This document shows, piece after piece, positions 20,901-28,706 of a DNA stretch of 64,000 bases. Origin of the DNA: Streptomyces sp. DSM 15324 (GTDB taxonomy: Bacteria; Actinomycetota; Actinomycetes; Streptomycetales; Streptomycetaceae); the NCBI RefSeq assembly GCF_001514285.1, contig NZ_KQ949030.1:45696-109695 (forward strand). Direction: 5' to 3'. Below the pieces are notes generated by a model. The model saw only the letters and a program-made list of their open reading frames with translations. It had not been told where the DNA came from and ran no database searches. The position numbers and the translations under genes are program-made. The first letter of the stretch is position 1. Each line of letters opens with the position of its first letter.

Positions 20901-21184
20901 AGCAGGCCGCTCAGCCGCATCGCCATGGGGATGTTGTAGTACGCGCTGGTGCCGTCCAGCTGCGCCAGGAACCGCAGGCGCTGCTGGGCGAAGGACAGCT
21001 GGACCGGCTCGTCCCCTGCGTGCGGGCGGGGGCCGATCGCCTCCAGGGCCGACAAGTCGACGCCCTGCTTCTTCAGCATCGCGATGAGGGCGCGCTGCTT
21101 GTTGGCGGGCAGTGACTTGATCTTCCGGATCAGGTCGAGGGAGGTGCCGTTGTTCGGGGTGCTTATCGTCGGCGTCGTGGTCAC
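11936..21184 (-). CDS. nonribosomal peptide synthetase NRPS1: C-A(Thr)-T-C-A(nMT)-T-C*
   Basis: The GTG start at 21184 overlaps the NRPS2 stop (GTGA), giving about 3082 residues. Domains (residues): C1 60-480 with HHIVSDG at 187-193; A1 515-1015; T1 1035-1105 (LGGHSL, Ser1068); C2 1125-1595 with HHLIEDA at 1292-1298; A2 1620-2540, split by an N-methyltransferase at about 2080-2350 (LLEVGCGTG); T2 2555-2625 (Ser2584); C3 2645-3075. The A1 pocket reads D-F-W-N-V-G-M-V-H-K, one change from the threonine code. The A2 pocket reads about D-V-Q-A-G-G-A-I-A-K, which I cannot assign. C3 has PWGIFDG instead of HHxxxDG, so both catalytic histidines are missing. No thioesterase or reductase follows. The embedded methyltransferase should N-methylate the A2 residue. 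C2 belongs by its ITPEMLPLV/NVQDVYPL signature to the group often found after Thr/Dhb modules. An N-terminal helix (SLDLIRKIKSLPANKQRALI) may dock to NRPS2. Confidence 0.93.
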   Translation of the reverse strand: MTTTPTISTPNNGTSLDLIRKIKSLPANKQRALIAMLKKQGVDLSALEAIGPRPHAGDEPVQLSFAQQRLRFLAQLDGTSAYYNIPMAMRLSGLLDRPALLRALDAIVQRHEALRTRFVERDGVPYQEIGDGRDFTVGEEELSDPAELPSICEREAVAPFDLARDSLIRVRLLRESEREHVLLVTMHHIVSDGWSLGVFFREMVTLYEAFHAGEPSPLAPLPIQYADYAHWQRQWLVDEVQDRQLGYWTRQLDGVDPRLPLPADRTRPAIKTYEGAHERFHLPEALLRQLKALAEQHDVTLYMTLLSVYALLLHRYSEQTDIAIGTPVANRQRIESEGLIGFFANTLVMRADLSGDPSFTDLLGRVKDVALQAFNHQDVPFEAVVDALQLERSLSHSPLFQVAFVLQEAHTDREVRLGDLDVSLIEFDFGITKFDATLDLRETPDGLIGAVEYNTGLFDRDTVKRFVRHYTALLYAVVAAPGEQLSRLSTLDADERRQVLTEWNDVPAAEAVERCLHTWFEEVAERSPDAVAVRFEDRCLSYGELNARANRLARYLRGLGVGPDVLVALCLPRSEHLVVAVLAVLKAGGAYVPLDPSSPAGRLAHVLGDSAPQVLVTDGGLPEGLAVPSIPVVDVRADADLWAALSADDVTGTGVGPAHAAYVIYTSGSTGVPKGVVVEHRNVVRLFTSTDDWFRFGERDVWTLFHSFAFDFSVWEIWGALLHGGRLVVVPQAVTRSPEDFYGLLCEAGVTVLNQTPSAFRQLIAAQGEDPEPHAVRVVVFGGEALEVASLKPWLRRPANKSTQLVNMYGITETTVHVTYRLITEADADRTVSPIGERIPDLRTYVLDGHGQPVPVGVVGELYVGGEGVARGYLNRPELTAERFLDDPFREEAGARMYRSGDLARWLSDGSLEYLGRNDDQVKIRGFRIELGEIEARLTEHPAVQDARVIAREDTPGDRQLVAYTVLRPGADEPDQRAELARHLRRTLPDHMVPSAFMALERLPITGNGKLDRKALPAPGIEAFAQRAYASPSTATERTLAAAWAELLGFDEDRISAHDNFFALGGHSLLITVLIARLKERGLDVAVRSVFRSPTLADLAADIDRAGPAAIGYAAPAPTIPEGCTRITPEMLPLVRMDQAAVDAVTARVPGGASNVQDVYPLVPSQEGIFFHHLMDPANDPYVIPILLTTPDQETCDTFVAALQAVVDRHDAMRTAVVTEGLGEPVQVVLRTVPLDVERRTLDAADSAAAEEQARAWLADPGTLTLDRAPLLRLAVAADPHSARHFLLLCVHHLIEDATSLRLILEELAAHMAGRADELPPAPAYRDFVGHTLHQLAANDAEAYFRRELGEVTEPTTPFQLVDVHGDGSRVRELRRSLPPGLTSRLREQAQRLRISPAALFHAAWALVTAATGGRDDVVFGTVLSGRLQGVPGVERMLGNFINTLPLRVRLADRSVKDLVSAVDASLKELIAYEQSALTLAQRSSGLDGDATLFSSVINFRYFEPRQGNLGPATLEDLGIRWLGSLDRTNYPLGVSVDDTGTELSLNAQVDAALSPDAVLGYMEAAVSGVVDALAADDGTSTQALDIDVLPAAERHRLLTEWNDTDKPYPDDHCLFELFEEHVRQRPDAIAVEHGEQRLTYAETNARANRVAHWLREQGVGPDALVGLCARRSPELVTGLLGILKAGGAYVPIDPDYPQERIRTLVTNSGVGIVLSQSHLPSAPLLGGDGGEHLQIVHLDTGERAGDGTQLLAGRPEHDLTRADLGLTPEHLAYAIFTSGSTGVPKCVLVEQRGVVRLVRNPDYFPTDHDTVVLHHSSISFDVGSQEVLGPLLCGGRLVLHDGDSKDVGALLDRAERSGVTMMALSAAFLPAFAEAAQGRQLPLTYLGVGGEAFSAKDVRSLHAAHPGLTVVNAYGPTENSIASTCHVIPRDIAEDAVIPIGRPIAQSTAHVLDAHLRPVPLGVVGELCVGGAGVGRGYLGNPELTKERFVADPFATKPGARLYRTGDLVRRLPDGALEFVGRVDDQVKVRGFRVELGEIENVLHSHAAVRGAVVTTQAGGETKKLVAYVRPTTDWLDATAREQNADRLEQWQDLFEDQYGTDADERMSTAATGTAGDDLNLVGWNCSYTGDAIPEHEMREWIDGTVRRIEELRPRRLLEVGCGTGLLLFRYAGACEAVHAVDISASALAGVRRGADRRGWSHITLAQGDARSVTLPEGADGTEKFDTVVINSVAQYFPNRLYLEEVIERLLPLVADGGRIFVGDVRNLDLFSAHVTAMERSRLSARTSMTALARQVQRRRQQETELLVSPSYFAGLPRRFADIGSVDIAVKRGTGGNEMLSYRYDVVLTKGQEAAPDDDLPWLTATTPDELRALLADGRRPRFGVMGLDNPRVADDVRVGESLRGTTEQQQVEPLGASRLTDAAVQRVHDLEDVLAYAEELGYGVAVTWSQDRLDGLDLILAEGERPTARARSEYAATHLANVPQIATTGQALTRTLKDHLAGRIPEYMVPSVFVALEELPLTPNGKVDKRALPAPDEADVHKEVYVAPRTATERTLCRLVQDVLGLDRVGLQDGFFDLGGHSLLATRLTIRVKQETGKELPLQSILAGATLGQLAAALDASEDGPAGETVPLVPVTGPGDQSPLSCQQSELWFLHPREHLGSAYDNVQMAYRVIGPLDRQAYARAFEGLVARHAVLRTSYLRRGDTYVQRVNDTIGFAVAFEDITGDSAVTEFLRAERPRPFRPEDRHTLRVHILTLTPYEHVVVVTRPWGIFDGWSTTIFVAELNALYQALSRREELSLPELPVQYADFAHWQARTFDSEARARQEAYWRAQLAGLPARTALRTDYRRPETKSYQGSSVEVNVPAGVLDQLKRFSKERGGTLYLTLLSAFATLLGARTDDRELAIGSPVTNRPRPELERLVGYFINVLVMRLDVRPDQAFDELLTQAKGVTAAAHEHKDIPFADLVTALVPEPDPAHSPLFQVMFNLVPAADAAPRDLGGLGFVPLPTDNGTAKFDLNLVVRETPDGLRGHLEYSTDLYARSTARELAATYERLLLKIVTQSGASLARLREAAADGGAG

Positions 21185-24100
21185 TTGCTCCGGCCTTCCC
21201 ACGCGTCCAGCTCTTCTTCGCTCATGTTCTCGATCAAGTCGATGCTCTCCAGGATCGTGGCGACGTCGAGTTCCCCGCCTTGCGGAGACACGGGCGCGCG
21301 CCGCTCCTGTTCGGCGTCGACGTCCAGGGCGTCGGCTTCGGTGCGCAGCAACTCGGCCCAGACGCCAGCGACGGTCCGCTCGACCTCGGTGCGGGGCGCT
21401 ACCGGCGCGGGTACATCATCAGCAGGCGTCACCTCGACCATCGGGAACGGGAGGTTACCCGGCTGTGCCTGCGCCGCCAGCAGCGCGAAGGACTCGGCAT
21501 AGCGATCCAGCAGCAGTCGCGCCGTCGACTCGTCCAGCACAGACGTGTCGTAGTCCAATTGCAGATCCACTCCGCCGTCCTGTTCGGTGACGGCCAGTCG
21601 AAGATCATAGAGAGCGACGCCCGGGTCGAGCGGAACCTGCTCCACGACCAGACCGGGCATCCTCATCTCGGGCATGGGGGCGTTCTGCGACACGAAGGCG
21701 ATCTGGGTCAGTGGTGAAAAGGCCAGATTGCGTGGAACGCCGAGCGCCGTGACCACACGGTCGAACGGCACGTGTTCGCTGTGCAGAGCGGTCACCATGC
21801 TCTGCGTTACCTGGGCCACCAGCTCCACGAAGCTCATCGTGGTCCGGCAGCTGATCGGTACGGGGAGAGTGTTGACGAACGCGCCGATGAGTCCTTCGAC
21901 ATCCCGATGCGGCCGGTTGCTCGACGGACAAGCCAGCACGAGTTCCGAACCGGCGCCGTGCCGATGCAGGGTCGCCGCGAACCCGGCCATGAGCACCGAG
22001 TGCACCGTGCTCTCGCACTCGACCGCGATGTCCCGCACAGTCCGCGTCACCTCGGCCGTGAGCCGGTTACGCACCGTGCCTCCGGCGTACCCGGCCTGTT
22101 TCGGCCGGAGACGGTCCAGGGGAATCGACGAGTAGGTGGGGAAATCGCGGAGCCGGCCGACCACGTCGCCGAGTTGATCGTCGATAAGGGCAACCCTGGC
22201 CGGGTCCCGCTCCCACTCCGCGAAGTCGCGGTACCTGACAGGCAACGGATCGGTCCGGAATTCCTTGCCCCCTACCGCTGCCGCGTAGCCACCCATCACC
22301 TCCGAGACGAGTACGCCCATAGACCAGCCATCCGCCACAATGTGATGAATGCAGACGACCAACAGATGATCATCACTGGCCAGGCGGTAGAGTCTGAGCC
22401 GCAGCAGTGGCGGGACGTCCAGCTGGAACGGCATCTCGATGAAGGCGGCCGCACTCTGCTGAGCGGCTGTCATGGGGTCGGCGTGCTCAGAAACGTCCGT
22501 CACGGTGATGCCGACCGGGAGATCTCCGACGATCTGCTGTACCGGGACACCTGCCACCTCGGAGAAGCTGCTCCGCAGCGTCTCGTGCCGACCGACAACG
22601 GTGCGGAACTGGGCCTCCAGGACAGGGATGTCCAGGCGCCCCTTCATCCGCACGGCCCCGCCGATGTTGTAGTGGCTGCTGGCCTTATTGAGCTGAGCGT
22701 CAAACCAGATCCGCTCCTGCACGAAGGTCAGGGGCAGGTCGTGGTCCCGGTCGATCCGCGGAATGCCGGACGTCACCACCCCAGGTAGCAGAAGCGCGGC
22801 GAGCCCGCGCACGGTTGGCGCGGCGAAGAGATCGCGCAACGCCAGGCTGAACCCCATCTCCTGTAGGCGATTCACTGCCCGCGCCGCGGTCAGAGAGTGA
22901 CCACCGAGAGCGAAGAACGACGTGTTCGCCGGAATGTCGACGATACCGAGCAGTTCAGCGAACACACCTGCGACAGCGTGTTCGACCGCGCTGTCAGCGC
23001 GCGTCCGATCATCTGACGGCTCCGGCTTGGCAGCAGCCGCGCGGACCAGAGCGGACCGGTCGATCTTGCCACTCGAGGTTGTGGGCAGCTCCGCCAGGAG
23101 AGATATGCGCGCGGGCACCATGGTGGCAGGCAGTCGATCAGCGCAGTACTGACCCAGGTCAGCGGGCTCCACCGCGACACCGGAGGCGTCGGGTTGTGCA
23201 AAGGCAACCAGTTCGGCCCCGAGGACCGCGTCCTGTCGCAGCACGACCGCGGCGTCGGCGACCCCAGGGGCAGCACGCAACACGGACTCGATCTCACCGG
23301 GCTCGATCCGGTGCCCACGGAGTTTGACCTGCTGATCCGACCTGCCGTGGAAGGTGAAGGAACCGTCAGGACGAAGTTCCACCAGATCGCCGGTGCGATA
23401 CACACGGCCGCAGCGGCTGACGGGGTCGAGAATGAATCGCTCCGCCACCAAGTCTTCTCGGTTGACGTACCCATCCGCGACACCGACGCCACCGATACAG
23501 AGTTCGCCGACAACGTAGGGCGGCAGCGGCATCCCGAATTCGTCAGCGACGTAGGCGTATTCACCGGGCAGCACGGTGCCGATGGACAGCGGACCCGCCG
23601 TTACCTCGGCGATGGTGCTCCAGATCGTGGTCTCTGTGGGGCCGTAGACATTCCACACCCGGTCGGCACGGTTCACCAGCTTGTCGGCGAGATCGCGGGT
23701 GAGCTCCTCACCACCACACAATGCCCGCAGCCCGGGAGTGCCACGCCACCCCTCATCGATCACTGCCCGCCACAGTGTCGGCGTGCCCTGGACGACATCT
23801 ACGCCGCCTGCTGACAGACGGTCGGCAAGCAGCTTCGGATCGGCACTTGCCGCTTCGGAGGCGATCTCCAGTTCGCCGCCGAACGCCAGGGGCAGGAACA
23901 ATTCCAGGGCAGCGATATCGAAGGTCGGCCGGGTCACCGATATCCAGCGCTCCCCCGCTTCGAACCCGAGGACTCCTGCGAAGCTCCGCAGCACCGACGC
24001 GAGAGCCCGGTGCGGCACCTGCACCCCCTTCGGACGTCCCGTCGAGCCGGATGTGAAGATCACATAGGCCGGTTGGTCAACGGTGGGGGCTTCGAACTCG

Positions 24101-26841
24101 GCGTCGACATACCGGCCATCGAGATCACCGGTGACGTCAATCGATGCGCAGTCCTCGAACTGCAGGTCCGGCCCGGAACCGAGCACATGGGTGCACCCGG
24201 CATCGGTGAGCATCGCTGCTGTGCGCTGCGCGGGTTGGCTGGAGGCGAGCGGCAGATAGGCGGCCCCCAGCCGGAGGACGGCCAGGAGTGACGCGGGCAG
24301 GTCAACACCACGATCGACGGCAACGCCGATGACCGAAGCCGAGGACCATCCGGCGGACCGCATCGCGGACATGATCATTCGCACGCGTTGGTCGAATTCG
24401 CGGAATGTCCACTCGGTGCCTTCATGCACGCAGGCGATCCGGTCCGGCCACTGTCCGATTGCCGCGTCGATGAGGTCCACCACGGTGCAGGAGATGTCAC
24501 ACTCAGGCCCGACAGCACGCGTGGTGTCATCCGTGGTCCCCAGCGGGAGACGTGCCACGGGTGCGTCCGGATCAGCGAGCCCCGCCCTGAGCAGCGCGGC
24601 CAGCATGGCGCACCAGTGCTCCACCCGTTCGGGTTCGAAGAGGTGCTTGTTGTAGTCCATCGTGCAGCTGAGCCGGCCGTCCTGAATCTCAGCGAACAGC
24701 GCAAGATCGGAGTCTGATCGCTGTGCGATCGCCAGCACGGCGGAAAGATCGATCGACGATGAACAGGAGTCCCCGTACACCACCATCGCCGGGGACACAC
24801 CGGTCGCACTCGCCTTGTCGCTGACTCGCCGGTTCGGCTCGTCGCGGTGCTTCAGAAGATTCGCGCTCGTGTCGGCGATCCGGCGCGCGACCCCACGCAT
24901 CCCCTCGGTGCTTCCGATGCTGGTACGCAGGTGAACGAGGTCGTCCTCACCTGCCAGCTGTGTCGGGCTGGCCGGGAGAATGGTGCCGACAATGGACTCG
25001 TCGGCATGGCATAGCCGAGCCAGCAACGTCTGGTAAGTGGCGGTGAGGACCGCGGATTCCGGCAGTCCCTCATCGGCAGCGAATGCCTGGAAAACCTTGG
25101 TGACGTCGGCGTCGACTGAGAACGAGTGCTGCGCGGCACTCCGCGGTGACGGTGAGGGGCGCGGCCGGTCGGACGGCACAGCGAGAACCGGCAGATCTGC
25201 ATCCGGCCGGCGGAGATCTGTCCTGATCGGCGCGGGCAAAGCGGCGACCGGGACCTCCGGCTCAGACAGTGCGGTGTCAAGCAGTGCGTCGAACGACGCG
25301 GCGAGGAACTCGATGGTTCCCCGGTCGAAGATGTCTGTCGCGTATTCCCACTCGGCGATCAGGGCGTCTCCCTGGGGGATCAGGGACAGCGTGATGTCGA
25401 ACTTGCTGGTGACCGATGGGATATCGATCAGGTCGCTCCGCAGCCCAGGCCAGTTCAAGCTCTCCGGACCCTCGGTGTGGAGGATGAACATCACCTGCGC
25501 CAGCGGGTTCCGGGAAAGCTCACGGTCCGGGGCGATCATGTCCACGACACGGTCAAAGGGAAGGGCCTGGTGGGCATAGGCACCCAGTGCTGTCGTGCGG
25601 ACCTGGTCGACGAGGGCCAGAAACGTGGTGTGGCTCGGAGTGCGAAGCCGCATCGCGACCGTGTTGAGCAGGAAGCCCAGCATCGACTGACGATCAGGTC
25701 CATCCCGATCAGCGATGGGTGTTCCCACTACCACGTCCTCGGCACCGCTCCAGGCGGAGAGAAGTGCACCGAAGGCAGAGATCATGACCATGAACGGTGT
25801 GGCACCCACGCGCTTACCCAGCGTCGCCGCTTTGGACAGCAGCTCGGTGCCCCCGCCAAGCGGCCGGCGCAGCACGGCACCGGCGAACGATTGCACAGCC
25901 GGTCGTGGCCGATCGGTGGGCAGGTCGAGTGTGACCGGAACCCCGTCGAGCGCGCTACGCCAGTAGTCCAGTTCAGCGGCCGCGGCGGACGCCGTCAACT
26001 GCTCCCGCTGCCATACCGCCATGTCGCCGTACTGAACGGCAAGCGCGGGGACTTCCGCTGCCGGTCCGCCGACGAACTCCGTGTAGAAGGCTGACAGCTC
26101 ACGAATCATCAGCGTGGAGGAGAAGTCATCAGTGATGATGTGGTGCATGGCCAGGTAGATCGTGTGGTCATCGTGGCCGTGCCGCACCACCCTGGCCCGG
26201 AGCAGCGGACCGGCAGCGAGATCGAACGGCGTACGCTGCTCCACCAGCGCCCAGTCCTGATCATCGTCTTCCACCTGCACGATCACGGGTTCGGCGTCCT
26301 GGATCACCTGCGTCAGCAGGCCATCGCTGATGTCAAAGACGACGCGAAGCACTTCGTGGCGTGCAATGACCGCCCGGAGCGCTCGTCGGAACGCGCTCAT
26401 CGACAGACTGCCTCGAAGCCGATAGCCGGCCACGACGTTGTAGGCGCACGCTTCGGGAGCGAGTTGTTCGAGTAGCCAGAGCTGCTGCTGCCCGAATGAC
26501 GCGGGAGCACGCAACCGATCAGTCCGCGGTGTCACCCCACCCGCGTACGCGTCCTGAGCACCACGGTTGTCCTGGAGCCCGATGATGGCCTGTGCGAGCT
26601 CGTCGATCTCAGGGTTCTCGTAGAGAAGGGTCGAGGTGGCCTGCACCCCGAATGATTCGGAGATTCGCATCGCCACCTCGGGAACGAGCACCGAGCTGCC
26701 ACCGATCTCGAAGAAGTCCTTATCCCGATCAATCTCAGCAATGTTCACACCCAGCACATCCGCCAGGATCTCGGCGAGAAGGTCCCGCATGTGCTCGAAC
26801 CGGTCCGGTGCCTTCATCATTTCCCCAATATCTTTAGTCAT
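21181..26841 (-). CDS. nonribosomal peptide synthetase NRPS2: T-C-halfC-A(Gly)-T-C-T(broken)
   Basis: ATG 26841 (MTKDIGEMMKAPDRFEHMRD) is preferred over an upstream in-frame start at 26883, giving about 1886 residues. Order: an N-terminal carrier (FFEIGGSS, Ser50), fit for an acyl group from a FAAL; C1 110-530 with HHIITDD at 233-239; a second C-domain C-terminal half only (565-775), without any HHxxxDG; A 785-1275; T (FFALGGHSL, Ser1316); C 1360-1795 with HHIVADG; then a carrier-domain start (TEVERTVAGVWAELL) that ends before the phosphopantetheine site. It finishes with an acidic tail (ATILESIDLIENMSEEELDA) resembling a docking helix. The A pocket reads D-I-L-Q-L-G-V-I-W-K, close to the glycine code. 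The half C domain and the broken carrier look like scars of module deletion. Codon use looks less GC-extreme than in NRPS1. Confidence 0.92.
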   Translation of the reverse strand: MTKDIGEMMKAPDRFEHMRDLLAEILADVLGVNIAEIDRDKDFFEIGGSSVLVPEVAMRISESFGVQATSTLLYENPEIDELAQAIIGLQDNRGAQDAYAGGVTPRTDRLRAPASFGQQQLWLLEQLAPEACAYNVVAGYRLRGSLSMSAFRRALRAVIARHEVLRVVFDISDGLLTQVIQDAEPVIVQVEDDDQDWALVEQRTPFDLAAGPLLRARVVRHGHDDHTIYLAMHHIITDDFSSTLMIRELSAFYTEFVGGPAAEVPALAVQYGDMAVWQREQLTASAAAAELDYWRSALDGVPVTLDLPTDRPRPAVQSFAGAVLRRPLGGGTELLSKAATLGKRVGATPFMVMISAFGALLSAWSGAEDVVVGTPIADRDGPDRQSMLGFLLNTVAMRLRTPSHTTFLALVDQVRTTALGAYAHQALPFDRVVDMIAPDRELSRNPLAQVMFILHTEGPESLNWPGLRSDLIDIPSVTSKFDITLSLIPQGDALIAEWEYATDIFDRGTIEFLAASFDALLDTALSEPEVPVAALPAPIRTDLRRPDADLPVLAVPSDRPRPSPSPRSAAQHSFSVDADVTKVFQAFAADEGLPESAVLTATYQTLLARLCHADESIVGTILPASPTQLAGEDDLVHLRTSIGSTEGMRGVARRIADTSANLLKHRDEPNRRVSDKASATGVSPAMVVYGDSCSSSIDLSAVLAIAQRSDSDLALFAEIQDGRLSCTMDYNKHLFEPERVEHWCAMLAALLRAGLADPDAPVARLPLGTTDDTTRAVGPECDISCTVVDLIDAAIGQWPDRIACVHEGTEWTFREFDQRVRMIMSAMRSAGWSSASVIGVAVDRGVDLPASLLAVLRLGAAYLPLASSQPAQRTAAMLTDAGCTHVLGSGPDLQFEDCASIDVTGDLDGRYVDAEFEAPTVDQPAYVIFTSGSTGRPKGVQVPHRALASVLRSFAGVLGFEAGERWISVTRPTFDIAALELFLPLAFGGELEIASEAASADPKLLADRLSAGGVDVVQGTPTLWRAVIDEGWRGTPGLRALCGGEELTRDLADKLVNRADRVWNVYGPTETTIWSTIAEVTAGPLSIGTVLPGEYAYVADEFGMPLPPYVVGELCIGGVGVADGYVNREDLVAERFILDPVSRCGRVYRTGDLVELRPDGSFTFHGRSDQQVKLRGHRIEPGEIESVLRAAPGVADAAVVLRQDAVLGAELVAFAQPDASGVAVEPADLGQYCADRLPATMVPARISLLAELPTTSSGKIDRSALVRAAAAKPEPSDDRTRADSAVEHAVAGVFAELLGIVDIPANTSFFALGGHSLTAARAVNRLQEMGFSLALRDLFAAPTVRGLAALLLPGVVTSGIPRIDRDHDLPLTFVQERIWFDAQLNKASSHYNIGGAVRMKGRLDIPVLEAQFRTVVGRHETLRSSFSEVAGVPVQQIVGDLPVGITVTDVSEHADPMTAAQQSAAAFIEMPFQLDVPPLLRLRLYRLASDDHLLVVCIHHIVADGWSMGVLVSEVMGGYAAAVGGKEFRTDPLPVRYRDFAEWERDPARVALIDDQLGDVVGRLRDFPTYSSIPLDRLRPKQAGYAGGTVRNRLTAEVTRTVRDIAVECESTVHSVLMAGFAATLHRHGAGSELVLACPSSNRPHRDVEGLIGAFVNTLPVPISCRTTMSFVELVAQVTQSMVTALHSEHVPFDRVVTALGVPRNLAFSPLTQIAFVSQNAPMPEMRMPGLVVEQVPLDPGVALYDLRLAVTEQDGGVDLQLDYDTSVLDESTARLLLDRYAESFALLAAQAQPGNLPFPMVEVTPADDVPAPVAPRTEVERTVAGVWAELLRTEADALDVDAEQERRAPVSPQGGELDVATILESIDLIENMSEEELDAWEGRSK

Positions 26842-26857
26842 CCCAAACAGACATTGA

Positions 26858-26932
26858 TCACAGAAGCGCCGACCAGACAGCAATAAGCTCTATGCACACC
26901 AAGAAGACGCAAAACGCATCTACTGCGTCCAT
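26858..26932 (-). CDS. putative 24-aa hydrophobic leader peptide upstream of NRPS2
   Basis: ATG 26932 follows a strong ribosome site (AGGAGAAGG, spacer of three bases). It encodes MDAVDAFCVFLVCIELIAVW followed by SALL and a TGA 17 bases before the NRPS2 start. It is too short for standard gene finders. The product is almost entirely hydrophobic and has two cysteines. A GC hairpin (26967-26980) with an adjacent T-run lies just upstream. It could be a translational leader for the NRPS operon, a small membrane peptide, or chance. The ribosome site is the best argument for it. Confidence 0.4.
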   Translation of the reverse strand: MDAVDAFCVFLVCIELIAVWSALL

Positions 26933-27037
26933 CAGCCTTCTCCTGCGACTTAAAAAGGCCGGATGACGGCGCCTTCGCCGCCTGGAATAACTCAATGAGT
27001 CAGGGACAAATGAGTCGAAAACTGGATCCTAACGAAG

Positions 27038-27347
27038 TCAACGCGTTTTCCCCTGAATCTGGCTTGCGATTCCATCGACTGCCCCGGCGATCACGTCGGC
27101 GGCAAGGCAGCCCAGATTGCCGCAGATGAACTCGATACCGGGCGGGTACAGGAGTACCCGCCCGGGAACCGGCGAGGCCACGGTCCTGCAGCCAGGCGGC
27201 GATGGCCCGTACCCGGTTTTCCAGGCGGCCGTAGGAGATGTCCTGGATCTCGCCGTCCAGCTCGCCGGTGACTAAGTAGCGGTAGGCGATCCGATCGGGA
27301 TACTCCGCGGCCTGGACGGATACTGAATCGACCAGGGAATGAACCAT
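27038..27347 (-). pseudogene. fatty acyl-AMP ligase (FAAL), N-terminal fragment
   Basis: From ATG 27347 the reading MVHSLVDSVSVQAAEYPDRI, AYRYLVTGELDGEIQDISYG and RLENRVRAIAAWLQDRGLAG matches the start of FAALs. After a frame change near 27165 it continues VLLYPPGIEFICGNLGCLAA and ends at 27040-27038. Only about the first 100 residues exist, without any ATP-binding motif. It lies just upstream of NRPS2 in the same orientation, the natural place for the ligase that feeds the NRPS2 carrier. A complete, divergent FAAL at 29749 may have taken over its role. Confidence 0.6.
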
Positions 27348-27446
27348 CTGTGCGTTCCACCTGCCTGGAGATGTGTCCGAGTCGGGCGCCAAACACCTGG
27401 GCGCGCATCGAGTTTCCGCTGACGCCACCAGACTTGCGCCACATCC

Positions 27447-27668
27447 ATGACTCTTCAACAACTCGACGCTTTCGTAGGGAAGTTACTAGAACTGCTTCCG
27501 CAGGTGCATGGGTTTGCAGGGCGGAGGGGACGCTGGCCAGCGGCCCGGCACAACGTCGAAGAGGCTGCGGAGATCAAGAGGCTGCGAGCCGAGAACGCCG
27601 AGCTGCTACGGGCGAACGAAATGAAGGGAGTGTTGGCAGCGCGGCGAAGGACCGTCCAATGCCGGTAA
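27447..27668 (+). pseudogene. mosaic transposase debris (IS5-type N-terminus joined to IS3 OrfA end)
   Basis: The reading starts LDAFVGKLLELLPQVHGFAG followed by RRGRWPA, like the N-terminus of some IS5-group transposases. It then passes into EIKRLRAENAELLRANEMKG, the leucine-zipper end of IS3-family OrfA. The two halves belong to different families, so this is a junction of two old insertions, not a gene. Confidence 0.45.
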
Positions 27669-27956
27669 CGATGCCTTGCGTACTGACGCAACCCAATGCA
27701 CTATGACCCACATCACACTTCAAAGCCATGGGGATGAGGTAGCGTCTCAAACGGCGACTTTCGAGCCAATATAACAATTAGCCCCCAAGCGGAGCAATTG
27801 GGCGAATCGGCCAGAAAAATGCACTGGGGTGCAGCGTGCAAACAATGAACAGCTGCTGAACGTACGTAAATATCCTCAGTACTTTGTCTTTGTCGACCCC
27901 TGGGGAAAGCCACATCGAGGGCACTCTGTGCGCCTGAATCAATAGCTGGAGGAGTT

Positions 27957-28109
27957 GTGACCGCTGCGCGGCAGAGTTCGAACCTCGAGAATTTATTTCC
28001 GCTTACACCAAGCCAGGAAGGAATATTCTTCCACGCGCTGTACACACCGGATTCCGCGGCGTACCTGAATCAGCTCATCGTCCAGATCGACGGAGACCTG
28101 GATTCGTGA
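27957..28109 (+). pseudogene. truncated NRPS condensation-domain start
   Basis: GTG 27957 has a strong ribosome site (CTGGAGGAG). The 50-residue product contains FPLTPSQEGIFFHALYTPDS followed by AAYLNQLIVQIDGDLD, the first motif (C1) region of a condensation domain, and then stops at 28107-28109. The stop overlaps the GTG of the next gene. It is the beheaded start of a third NRPS gene on the rightward transcript, or possibly a short stand-alone peptide kept for coupling. Confidence 0.5.
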
Positions 28110-28690
28110 AGCACGATCTTCCGTGGCGCATCGTCTGTGAACGTCCAAGCCCGATTGCGCACCAGTTCGCCGGGACGCGAGGTCAACCTCAGGAACCGCT
28201 GTATCCGATTCTCAGCCGTAGCGCCGAAAACTCACGGTCTTCGGTGCCGCCCACCGATCTCACCATCACCACCGCGAGCAATGCAGCCGACATGCGCGCT
28301 TTCACCGACTGTGCGGGTGCTTCCTTTCAGCACGATCCTTCACTGCTCGAAGCGCTGGTCAATGACCGAGTGGTCGATGACCCGAGGTTCCGGTGTTACC
28401 TCGGACTGCACGGTGACCGCTGCGTCGCCATCAGTGTGGGTGTCCGCGAATCGGACACCGTCGGCGTGTACTTCGTCGGGGTCAGACCCGAGTTCCGCAG
28501 CCGCGGTCACGGGGCGACTCTCACTGAGAAGGCATTATCCGGCGGCTATCTCGCAGGTGCGACAACTGCGGTGCTGCAGGCAACCCCGGCCGGCTATGCC
28601 CTCTACAGGCGGATGGGCTTCGAGCACATCGGGGATTACCACATCTGGGACCTGCCGACGACGGCCGAGTCGGGTTCCCATGTCAGCTGA
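28106..28690 (+). CDS. GNAT-family N-acetyltransferase
   Basis: GTG 28106 overlaps the stop of the truncated C-domain ORF (GTGA), so translation is coupled. Of 194 residues, about the last 130 form a GNAT fold. The acetyl-CoA motif A reads VGVRPEFRSRGHGATLTEKA (R/Q-x-x-G-x-G/A type) after the strand VGVYFVG. Motif B is ATPAGYALYRRMGFEHIGDY. The first 50 residues (MKHDLPWRIVCERPSPIAHQ onward) look unrelated and may derive from the deletion junction, so the true start could lie downstream. Its substrate is unknown. Within the cluster it could acylate a precursor or the product, or give self-protection. Confidence 0.7.
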   Translation: MKHDLPWRIVCERPSPIAHQFAGTRGQPQEPLYPILSRSAENSRSSVPPTDLTITTASNAADMRAFTDCAGASFQHDPSLLEALVNDRVVDDPRFRCYLGLHGDRCVAISVGVRESDTVGVYFVGVRPEFRSRGHGATLTEKALSGGYLAGATTAVLQATPAGYALYRRMGFEHIGDYHIWDLPTTAESGSHVS

Positions 28691-28706
28691 CATCCCGGAG
28701 GCCCCC

